26,875 bases of DNA from a virus. Shown in pieces: positions 1 to 5,141 of this stretch. A program made the translations under genes and the position numbers. Below the pieces are notes generated by a model, which saw only the letters and a program-made list of their open reading frames with translations, was not told where the DNA came from and ran no database searches. The stretch spans positions 1-26,875 of IMG/VR virus record IMGVR_UViG_3300044730_000408. One strand, given 5' to 3'. Position 1 is the stretch's first letter; each line of letters begins with the position of its first letter.

Positions 1-55
1 ATTCCTGCTTCTTGAAGAACACCAACTTGTAAGGGATGCCCTCAAAAGTCGTCAT
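1..55 (-). CDS. Partial CDS, unknown small protein following primase-helicase
   Basis: An ATG at position 55 opens a frame that stays open to the left window edge and reads MTTFEGIPYKLVFFKKQE. It overlaps the last 14 nt of the primase-helicase gene in another frame, the same kind of tight overlap seen between other gene pairs here. In T7-like phages DNA polymerase lies a little downstream of the primase; these 18 residues do not look like the start of a polymerase, so a small gene in between is more likely. Function is unknown. Only the start is visible, so confidence is moderate. Confidence 0.5.
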   Translation of the reverse strand, partial: MTTFEGIPYKLVFFKKQE

Positions 56-1640
56 AGGTAATAGGTGCGGATTGTTTGGTTGGTGATGATGCTTCTTTCA
101 GTCGCCCCGTCTCCTTGTCAAAGGAGAGCAGCCCAGCAGGCCCTGCAAGGCCGTTGAATCTGTTCTTGAGTACAACCAGCTCGGAGATGTTGTCTCCAGC
201 CGTGATGGACCGTTGTAGGGCTATTACGATGTCCGATAGCTGAGCGATGCTGTGGCTACCCCTGAGCTGGCCCATTGATACGGCTGCTCCGTCCTCATGA
301 CCCTTGTCGTTATGAGAGCGGCGTAGGTGGGAGACCAACAGCAGACCGATCTTTGTCTCTTCAACAAAGGAGCGCAGTTTGGTCATCGTCACATCAATCA
401 GCTTGCGCTCATCGTCTGATGCGTTACCAGACAACAAGATGCTGAGGTGATCGAGGATGACCCACGACACGCCCTTGGCTTTGACCATGAAGCGGATGTC
501 ATTGAGGATCACATCAGGATCCACTGAGCCAAAGCCATCCCTCAGATAAATCAGGCCTGAACCCAGAGAGGCGTCAAAGCTGGCCTGCAGGTCATCGAGC
601 GGGATCTCGTTGTTGAGATGCAGAGGCTTGTTAGCTTTTACGGTCATCAGCCGGAGGGCTGTCCGTTTGACGGATTCCTCCAGGGCGATGTAGCCCACCG
701 AATGCCCCTGATCCACCAGGGACATGGCAATCTCCCCGCAGAAGGTGCTCTTGCCAATGCCGGAGCCAGCGGTGATGGTGACCAGCTCACCCCGCCTCAG
801 TCCTGTGGTCAGTGTGTTGAGCCCTGAGTAGGGGTAGTCCGCATCCTTGCCATGTAGGGGGGTGCTGACCAGCTCAAACAACTCCCGCCCATCGATGATG
901 GTCTGGGGTGTGTAGGCCCGTTTGTTGTAGATGGCTTGCCTGATGGCATCACCATCGCTAGCTTGCAGAGCCTCGGAGGCATCCTTGTAAGCCCCCAGAG
1001 CAGCCAGGTAAACCCGATCAGGTGGGAACAGTTGGGCACATTCTTGTGCCGCCCTGGTGCCCGCCTCATCCCCATCCAGCATCAGGATGATCTCTTCAAA
1101 GCCCATCAACCACTTGAGCTGATGCCTCAGGTCCTTGGCTGCAGCAGCGGCCCCATTGGGGACACTGACGACCGGCCAGGTGGGCCTGGTTTGATAGACG
1201 GAGAGGCAGTCAATCTCCCCTTCTGTAATTACGATGGACTTACCGGATCCCCAGAGCTGTTGCCCGAATAGCTGATGTTCAGTGTTAGTGCCGACCCAGC
1301 GAAAGGTCTTTTTCTGATCACGCTCCTTGTAACCAACAACAGCCCGAGCTGAGCTGTAGTAAGGGAAACGAAGAACAGGACCCGAATCAACACGCACGTT
1401 AAATTTACGGCAAGTCTCTTCGGTAATTTTCCGAGATCTAATCGCCGCGATCTCACCCTCATAGTGCATTGTGTGTTTGGTGGATTGGTGGCTTATGGGT
1501 TCACCAGTCCCTGCTTCGTAGGTGCGGCAGGAAAAACAGAAGCCATGCCCGTCGGTGTAGCGGGACATGGCATCTGAGCTGCCGCAGTGAGAACAGGGTT
1601 CGTGTCTTACAAACTCTGATTCACTTGAGCAGGTATTCAT
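42..1640 (-). CDS. T7 gp4-like DNA primase-helicase
   Basis: Bifunctional replication enzyme of 532 aa (T7 gp4 is 566 aa). It makes RNA primers and unwinds the fork as a ring helicase. An N-terminal zinc-binding module has cysteines C16, C19, C35 and C38. A TOPRIM primase core follows, with ITEGEID near 138-144 and MLDGDEAG near 187-194. The RecA-like helicase has a Walker A loop GSGIGKST near 292-299, an ILDHLS Walker B-like strand near 395-400, and a later LLLVSHLRR strand. The protein ends in ITYDDF. T7 gp4 also ends in an acidic tail with a terminal Phe that contacts DNA polymerase, and the ssDNA-binding protein here ends similarly in YDF. The start overlaps the upstream 46-aa gene by 20 nt. 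The family call is secure. Confidence 0.97.
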   Translation of the reverse strand: MNTCSSESEFVRHEPCSHCGSSDAMSRYTDGHGFCFSCRTYEAGTGEPISHQSTKHTMHYEGEIAAIRSRKITEETCRKFNVRVDSGPVLRFPYYSSARAVVGYKERDQKKTFRWVGTNTEHQLFGQQLWGSGKSIVITEGEIDCLSVYQTRPTWPVVSVPNGAAAAAKDLRHQLKWLMGFEEIILMLDGDEAGTRAAQECAQLFPPDRVYLAALGAYKDASEALQASDGDAIRQAIYNKRAYTPQTIIDGRELFELVSTPLHGKDADYPYSGLNTLTTGLRRGELVTITAGSGIGKSTFCGEIAMSLVDQGHSVGYIALEESVKRTALRLMTVKANKPLHLNNEIPLDDLQASFDASLGSGLIYLRDGFGSVDPDVILNDIRFMVKAKGVSWVILDHLSILLSGNASDDERKLIDVTMTKLRSFVEETKIGLLLVSHLRRSHNDKGHEDGAAVSMGQLRGSHSIAQLSDIVIALQRSITAGDNISELVVLKNRFNGLAGPAGLLSFDKETGRLKEASSPTKQSAPITYDDF

Positions 1641-1761
1641 CCGAAAGTTCTACATAGTCACGCAGAACCCCTACAATCACTTCGTAGGGGACACCCTCGT
1701 CCTCAAGCTGCTCCACCAGTTGGTCGAGTCGTACAAACAGAGCGTCAATGGAATCAGTCAT
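1621..1761 (-). CDS. Small acidic hypothetical protein (46 aa)
   Basis: A short frame runs from ATG at 1761 to TGA at 1621. It begins MTDSIDALFVRLDQLVEQLE and ends DEYLLK. It is acidic, probably helical, with leucine/valine spacing that could form an amphipathic helix. It overlaps the primase-helicase start by 20 nt, and its ATG shares one base with the TGA of the upstream gene (TGATG arrangement), which supports translational coupling. I do not recognise a family. The tight packing and the otherwise uncovered gap between two real genes are the main support. Confidence 0.7.
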   Translation of the reverse strand: MTDSIDALFVRLDQLVEQLEDEGVPYEVIVGVLRDYVELSDEYLLK

Positions 1762-1991
1762 CAGTTCTCCTGGATAAGGGTGTACAGGTCTTGGCTGAAT
1801 TGCTGGTACCGCTCAGCCGCTTGGCTGTGGTAGTCCTTCCAGCTTTTCAAGGCATTGACGAGCCCCTGCAGGCAGTTCGCGCTGTAGTCACTGGCACCTA
1901 CCACCGGGGTATCGCCAAGGTCACAGAGAATGTCGCTGAAGTGTTCTTCGTAGTATTCAACTGTTCCCAGTTGATGTGGTTTGTAGGTCAT
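1761..1991 (-). CDS. Hypothetical protein (76 aa)
   Basis: A 76-aa protein starting MTYKPHQLGTVEYYEEHFSD. The frame extends further upstream, but ATG 1991 is preferred because the longer form would lie far inside endonuclease I; with this start the overlap is 35 nt. It is rich in Tyr, Gln and acidic residues, with no membrane segment or signal peptide. Its stop overlaps the next ATG. Lying between endonuclease I and the primase suggests co-expression with replication genes, but no family or function is recognised. Confidence 0.75.
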   Translation of the reverse strand: MTYKPHQLGTVEYYEEHFSDILCDLGDTPVVGASDYSANCLQGLVNALKSWKDYHSQAAERYQQFSQDLYTLIQEN

Positions 1992-2343
1992 TGGTAAGCC
2001 AGGATTGTGGGATGTCGGGATAAAGGCACCAGGGGAATCCATGCTTGTTGCACCAGTCCCCATAGGTGCTTTTGCTGCTTTTGGTTAGCGTGTTGTTGCG
2101 CTGAAATATGAAGCGGATATCTAGGTCCGGGTGTTGAGCTTTAACGGCCAGCATCTTCCTTCTGTCCGATGGCTTAAAAAAACCCTTGCATTCAAGGATC
2201 ACGCCATTGGTCAGAAAGAAATCTGGTGTGTATTTGGACTCAAGGGTATAGCTGAACTTCTCTGCCTCATAGAGGTAGGGAACGTTTAACTTCTCGAAGT
2301 ATTTAGATACCCGCTCCTCCAGGCCGGAGCGGAGATCAGTCAT
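1957..2343 (-). CDS. T7 gp3-like endonuclease I (Holliday junction resolvase)
   Basis: A 128-aa nuclease starting MTDLRSGLEERVSKYFEKL. T7 endonuclease I resolves branched DNA and contributes to host DNA breakdown and recombination. The PD-(D/E)xK signature is visible as YTPDF (D41) followed by ILECKGF (E51, K53), and an upstream acidic residue (E9/E10) in the first helix matches the family layout. T7 gp3 is 149 aa, so this is slightly short but complete. The frame is open much further upstream, but ATG 2343 is chosen because it overlaps the upstream stop by 1 nt and begins at the conserved first helix. It sits between ssDNA-binding protein and primase, as in T7. Confidence 0.93.
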   Translation of the reverse strand: MTDLRSGLEERVSKYFEKLNVPYLYEAEKFSYTLESKYTPDFFLTNGVILECKGFFKPSDRRKMLAVKAQHPDLDIRFIFQRNNTLTKSSKSTYGDWCNKHGFPWCLYPDIPQSWLTNDLQTTSTGNS

Positions 2344-2903
2344 CAGAAGTCGTAGCTTTCTTCCTCGCTCTCCACGCGGCGCACCGCCGGGGAGCTGGCC
2401 CGGTAGCCCTTGACCTCCCCAAAGATCGAGGACACGTCTTCGGCGCTCAAGGTGCCTGAGTCGATGGCCCCGTTGCCGGTGACCAGCTCGATGATCTGCA
2501 CGCCCAGCACCTTGAGGGTGGTGCCCAAGGAGGGTTTGGTGTAGGGGGATTGCTGCACGATCAGGCGGACCTTGGTCCCCTTGCGCACATCCCGGAGCAC
2601 GGACTGCTCCACCGGATCCCCGGCGGAATCGACGAACACGGGCTCCACCCGGTTGGTCTCCCCTCCGTAGCTGTACTTGACCAGGCCCTCCTCGTCCCAC
2701 TTGGCGGGGTTGATGGCCACCCGCTTGGGGTTGTCCACCTTGGACTTGGCCCAGGTCAGCAGCTCGTCGCGGTCCGCTTCGGCCTGCTCCAGCACCTCCG
2801 CTGGCAGCCGAAAGGAGAAGCTCCGGTTGTTGTACTTGCCGGAATCTTCATACACGTTGATGTAGCCGTCCAGCACAGCGTCAAAGACGTAGCGGTTTTT
2901 CAT
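2343..2903 (-). CDS. T7 gp2.5-like single-stranded DNA-binding protein
   Basis: A 186-aa protein starting MKNRYVFDAVLDGYINVYED. T7 gp2.5 (232 aa) coats ssDNA, promotes annealing and docks on polymerase and helicase. The body matches the OB-fold gp2.5 class, with VKYSYGGETNRVEPVFVDS in the middle and a VRLIVQQSPY strand. The C-terminus is strongly acidic and ends EEESYDF; the terminal Phe after an acidic tail is the hallmark by which gp2.5 contacts its partners. It directly precedes endonuclease I. About 26 nt separate the ATG from an upstream GATTCCACT element described elsewhere in this annotation. Confidence 0.93.
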   Translation of the reverse strand: MKNRYVFDAVLDGYINVYEDSGKYNNRSFSFRLPAEVLEQAEADRDELLTWAKSKVDNPKRVAINPAKWDEEGLVKYSYGGETNRVEPVFVDSAGDPVEQSVLRDVRKGTKVRLIVQQSPYTKPSLGTTLKVLGVQIIELVTGNGAIDSGTLSAEDVSSIFGEVKGYRASSPAVRRVESEEESYDF

Positions 2904-2929
2904 GGTCGATTAAATGGTTTGGTTGTGGT

Positions 2930-2938
2930 AGTGGAATC
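2930..2938 (-). promoter_or_regulatory. GATTCCACT upstream element, copy before ssDNA-binding protein
   Basis: An exact copy of the repeated element followed by ACCACAACC, 26 nt upstream of the gp2.5-like ATG at 2903. The element points in the direction of transcription. It could be a phage polymerase promoter or a conserved leader; the sequence alone does not decide. Confidence 0.55.
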
Positions 2939-2944
2939 GAAAAC

Positions 2945-3085
2945 TCAGCGCCCTTGGCCCCGGTAGGGCTTCTGTCCGCGCTTGGGCAGGCTGTGCAGTC
3001 CGGTGCCCTGGTGGGTGCGCTTGGGCGGCCCTGGGACGTGCTCACGCCGGGCTGTCGTCTTCGTTGGTGAACTCTTCTTCTTCAT
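2945..3085 (-). CDS. Small very basic hypothetical protein (46 aa)
   Basis: A short frame starting MKKKSSPTKTTARREHVPGP and ending PYRGQGR. It is rich in Lys and Arg with almost no hydrophobic core, so it may bind nucleic acid or be disordered. It overlaps the 3' end of the preceding 56-aa gene by 44 nt in another frame, so one of the two could be spurious. Without it there would be an unusual gap upstream of the ssDNA-binding protein gene in an otherwise packed region. No clear ribosome-binding site is visible. Confidence 0.4.
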   Translation of the reverse strand: MKKKSSPTKTTARREHVPGPPKRTHQGTGLHSLPKRGQKPYRGQGR

Positions 3086-3212
3086 GGAATCTGGACCAGT
3101 GGGTGGGCTCGGGATAGCGGGTCGGCAGCGTTTCGAGTTGGTCCTCGATGCTGTCGATCTCCCGTTGCAGCTCGGCCAGGGTGACCTTGCCGCTGAGCTG
3201 GATGTGATTCAC
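3042..3212 (-). CDS. Small acidic hypothetical protein (56 aa), GTG start
   Basis: Starts at GTG 3212, whose bases overlap the TGA of the upstream gene (GTGA), a typical translational-coupling junction. The protein begins with Met from GTG, then NHIQLSGKVTLAELQREID, and ends EDDSPA. The first half predicts a heptad-like amphipathic helix (LAELQREIDSIEDQLETL), so a short coiled coil is likely. The tail is acidic. No family is recognised. Confidence is limited by size and by overlap with the 46-aa basic frame. Confidence 0.55.
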   Translation of the reverse strand: MNHIQLSGKVTLAELQREIDSIEDQLETLPTRYPEPTHWSRFHEEEEFTNEDDSPA

Positions 3213-3361
3213 AGGTCAAACAGTTGGTAGCTCTTGAGGTACTCCTCGTATTCGTCGTCGGACAGCTCGGGCTGCAATGGGGGCCCGAAAGCCAAGTAAT
3301 TGGAGTAGTCATTGGGGTCGAGTTGTTCAACCTCGGCCTGCGTTAGATCCTGGGATTTCAT
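3209..3361 (-). CDS. Small acidic hypothetical protein (50 aa)
   Basis: Starts at ATG 3361, reads MKSQDLTQAEVEQLDPNDYS and ends YQLFDL. It is rich in Asp, Glu and Tyr. It is the first gene after the intrinsic terminator at 3394-3420, and the GATTCCACT element lies only 9 nt upstream of the ATG (3371-3379). It is therefore probably the first gene of the middle (replication) transcript. Function is unknown. Confidence 0.6.
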   Translation of the reverse strand: MKSQDLTQAEVEQLDPNDYSNYLAFGPPLQPELSDDEYEEYLKSYQLFDL

Positions 3362-3370
3362 GGTTTGCCA

Positions 3371-3379
3371 AGTGGAATC
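3371..3379 (-). promoter_or_regulatory. GATTCCACT upstream element, copy before the 50-aa gene
   Basis: On the minus strand the sequence is ATCGATTCCACT, then TGGCAAACC, then the ATG at 3361. Exact 9-mer copies occur at 2930-2938, 3371-3379, 7504-7512, 8336-8344, 8488-8496 and 23944-23952, all in this orientation, with a one-base variant at 5135-5143. Function (promoter or leader element) is inference; the repetition is directly visible. Confidence 0.55.
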
Positions 3380-3393
3380 GATGAGAACGCACT

Positions 3394-3420
3394 AAAAAAG
3401 GGGCCCTGGCGGGGCCCCGT
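3394..3420 (-). terminator. Strong intrinsic terminator, T7 TE-like position
   Basis: On the minus strand a GC-only stem (GGGGCCC pairing with GGGCCCC across a short CGCCA-type loop) is followed at once by TTTTTT, a canonical rho-independent terminator. On the plus strand no T-tract follows, so it acts on minus-strand transcription. It separates the RNA polymerase, MarR-like and integrase genes from the replication genes. This matches the position of the T7 early terminator, which stops host polymerase after the early region. Confidence 0.85.
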
Positions 3421-3638
3421 GGGCGGAGTGTCACTTGCACTCAGCCGAACCTGAAACTAGCGCACCATACCTAGATCCCAGTCGTTGCAAGGGTTTTTGG
3501 ACATGAGGCTTGTTAGGCTCGGTTTTTGACTTGCTCGAAACAGCAGCCGTACAGGACCCTGTAGTCAGTCGTAGTACACCAGTTCCAGGAAATCTAATGC
3601 GTGCCTCTCGGGGCCAGGTGATAGGCTCTTCTGGTCAC
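3420..3638. other. Non-coding region between terminator and tRNA-Leu, candidate attP flank
   Basis: About 220 nt without a convincing gene. It holds the candidate promoter motif at 3473-3489 and a small inverted repeat near 3426-3442 (GAGTG/CACTC). A TTGACT hexamer at about 3527 could be part of a plus-strand promoter for the tRNA, though the matching -10 (GTACAG or TACAGG) is poor. Integrase arm-binding sites could also lie here, since the tRNA and integrase are adjacent. Confidence 0.4.
3473..3489 (-). promoter_or_regulatory. Candidate promoter motif, copy 1 (GACTGGGATCT core)
   Basis: On the minus strand the 17-mer reads TGCAACGACTGGGATCT. It differs at one position from the copy at 9563-9579. 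It lies 111 nt upstream of the next ATG and just upstream of the terminator. The core ACGACT resembles part of the T7 promoter, but there is no TATAGGG. A phage-polymerase promoter placed before a host terminator would make sense; a weak host promoter (TTGCAA with TATGGT downstream) is the alternative. Confidence 0.35.
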
Positions 3639-3722
3639 GCGGACGTGGCGGAATTGGTAGACGCGCAGGTTTCAGGTACCTGTGGTGGCAACACTGTGAG
3701 AGTTCAAGTCTCTCCGTCCGCA
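3639..3722 (+). tRNA. trnL-CAG: tRNA-Leu (anticodon CAG)
   Basis: A complete 84-nt class II tRNA on the plus strand, opposite to nearly all genes. The acceptor stem GCGGACG pairs perfectly with CGTCCGC, followed by discriminator A3722; no CCA is encoded. The D-arm GCGGAATTGGTAGACGC is normal. The anticodon stem CAGGT/ACCTG holds loop TTCAGGT, giving anticodon CAG at 3673-3675 (reads CUG). A long variable arm follows, then T-arm GAGAG-TTCAAGT-CTCTC. It ends only a few bases from the integrase stop codon. Integrases often target tRNA genes, and cyanophage P-SSP7 carries an attP-like match to a host tRNA-Leu, so this may double as attP. A translational role for CUG codons is equally possible. 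Confidence 0.95.
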
Positions 3723-3726
3723 TCCC

Positions 3727-4581
3727 TCAGATTCCAGCGATAGCTGATTTCAGGGCTGCGTCGGTCGCCTTCACGTATCGAAGGCTGGTCTCGATGTTGC
3801 GATGCCCCATCAAGGCCATGATCTGTCTTGGATGAGTGACCTCACCCAGGAAGGTCCCAAAGCTGTGGCGAAGGCTGTGCCACACGTGGTCATCGGAGAT
3901 GCCACAAAAATCCCGCACCTTTTTGAACGCTCGATAGAGCTGATCTTTGTTGGAGAAGTCATCTCGGAAGAGATAGGACCGATCCAAGCGGCGCTGAAGG
4001 ATGGCTTGAACTTTGGGATGGATGGGAACCGCCCTGACATTGCGGCCCTTGGTTTCTCGGCCTGGTTTCCCTCCGACCCAAATGGTCTCTAGGGAAAGGT
4101 CGATGTCTTCTGACTTCAAAGCCATTAGCTCGCCCTGCCGAACGCCTGTGTAGGCGCTGAATGTGATGGCATCTGCCAGGTCATCTCGGTCAAAGATGTC
4201 CTTCGCCACAAAGGCCAGCCGATCCACCTGCTCTTTGGTGAAGTACGTCATCCGCACCTCACCCTCCCTCAGGCGTTTAAAACTGGGACATTCAACTGAG
4301 TGCAATCCAGCTTGGCTGGTCACCTTCAGGACGGTGGTCCCTGCAGAAACCACCCTGTTGACGGTCGATGTGGACCATTGCGGGTGGTCATCCTGCAGGT
4401 CAGCAATCATCTCCATCCACCATCCGGCCTTGGCCATACGGCTGAGTGGAAGTGAAAGCCCCGCATAAGAAGTGATGTGGTCGGCATTGATCCTGTTGGT
4501 CTTTGCCGATGGCAGACGTTTCCATCTGACTCTCCAGGTGTAGTCCAGGGCCTGGCCCCAGGTTCTGACTGTTGTAGTCAT
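3727..4581 (-). CDS. int: Tyrosine recombinase (phage integrase)
   Basis: A 284-aa site-specific recombinase. The catalytic residues are all visible: R148 in TGVRQGEL, a likely Lys in the GKPGRETKGR segment, H235-x-x-R238 in HSLRHSFG, H260 in LMGHRN and nucleophile Y269 in SLRYVKA. The N-terminal ~100 residues match a SAM-like core-binding domain in position. There is no sign of truncation. The start overlaps the MarR-like gene's stop (ATGA), and the gene ends 4 nt from the 3' end of the tRNA-Leu. Known cyanopodoviruses such as P-SSP7 carry an integrase in this early region. The intact active site suggests the protein could be functional. Confidence 0.95.
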   Translation of the reverse strand: MTTTVRTWGQALDYTWRVRWKRLPSAKTNRINADHITSYAGLSLPLSRMAKAGWWMEMIADLQDDHPQWSTSTVNRVVSAGTTVLKVTSQAGLHSVECPSFKRLREGEVRMTYFTKEQVDRLAFVAKDIFDRDDLADAITFSAYTGVRQGELMALKSEDIDLSLETIWVGGKPGRETKGRNVRAVPIHPKVQAILQRRLDRSYLFRDDFSNKDQLYRAFKKVRDFCGISDDHVWHSLRHSFGTFLGEVTHPRQIMALMGHRNIETSLRYVKATDAALKSAIAGI

Positions 4582-4943
4582 GGAAGTGGACCCTCCAGTT
4601 GTTTTTCAATCAACCGCATGAACTGAATTCCCTTGGGTGTGAGGTAAAGCCTCCACCGTTTGGGATCCACAGGATCACGCTCCCGTCTGACCAACCTCAG
4701 ACCTTCCTTCCCGAGGCGATGCTGCGGGCCGAGCCAGGTCACATTGCGTGACACAGAGCTGGGACTCATGCTCGTGGCTTCTATCACGTCCTCTTGACGA
4801 CAGCCGTCATGGGCTGCAATCCAAAGGAATGTGGAAGCCAGCTGCATCGGGAACTCACGCTCACCAGTGGAGCGGAGCACCTCCACCATCAGGTAAGCCC
4901 TGTACAGGAGCTCACTGGAGAGGATGGGTTTGCGGTCGGTCAT
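4578..4943 (-). CDS. MarR-like winged-helix DNA-binding protein
   Basis: A 121-aa protein starting MTDRKPILSSELLYRAYLMV. The middle (QEDVIEATSMSPSSVSRNVTWL, about 50-72) looks like a helix-turn-helix with the recognition helix SPSSVSRNV. It is followed by a basic wing (LRLVRRERDPVDPKRWRLYL) and LTPKGIQFM, the usual MarR/winged-helix end. MarR-type genes occur beside the integrase and polymerase in some cyanopodoviruses. It is coupled to the integrase by an ATGA overlap, so it may regulate integration or the early-to-middle switch. A variant leader (CAATCCCAC) precedes its ATG. DNA targets are unknown. Confidence 0.8.
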   Translation of the reverse strand: MTDRKPILSSELLYRAYLMVEVLRSTGEREFPMQLASTFLWIAAHDGCRQEDVIEATSMSPSSVSRNVTWLGPQHRLGKEGLRLVRRERDPVDPKRWRLYLTPKGIQFMRLIEKQLEGPLP

Positions 4944-4969
4944 GGATGGCCATGTGGGATTGAGGCTTG

Positions 4970-5125
4970 TTAGGCAGCCTCATCCTCAAATGATACATCC
5001 CAGAGATAGCACTCCTCCAGGTAGTCCCCAAGCTGGGCCAGGGCTTTACCTTTGTCGATCTGCAGGGTCTGAACGTAGTACTGGATACGTTCGACCAGTG
5101 TGGCGTTGGGGTCTAGCTTGGGCAT
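4970..5125 (-). CDS. Small hypothetical protein (51 aa) downstream of RNA polymerase
   Basis: Starts MPKLDPNATLVERIQYYVQT and ends SFEDEAA. It is predicted to be helical, with an acidic C-terminus. A GATCCCACT variant of the repeated element ends 9 nt upstream of the ATG and overlaps the RNA polymerase stop codon (5142-5144). T7 has small genes in this position whose products act on host enzymes, but no similarity to any is visible here. Confidence 0.65.
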   Translation of the reverse strand: MPKLDPNATLVERIQYYVQTLQIDKGKALAQLGDYLEECYLWDVSFEDEAA

Positions 5126-5141
5126 AGTTGGTCAAGTGGGA

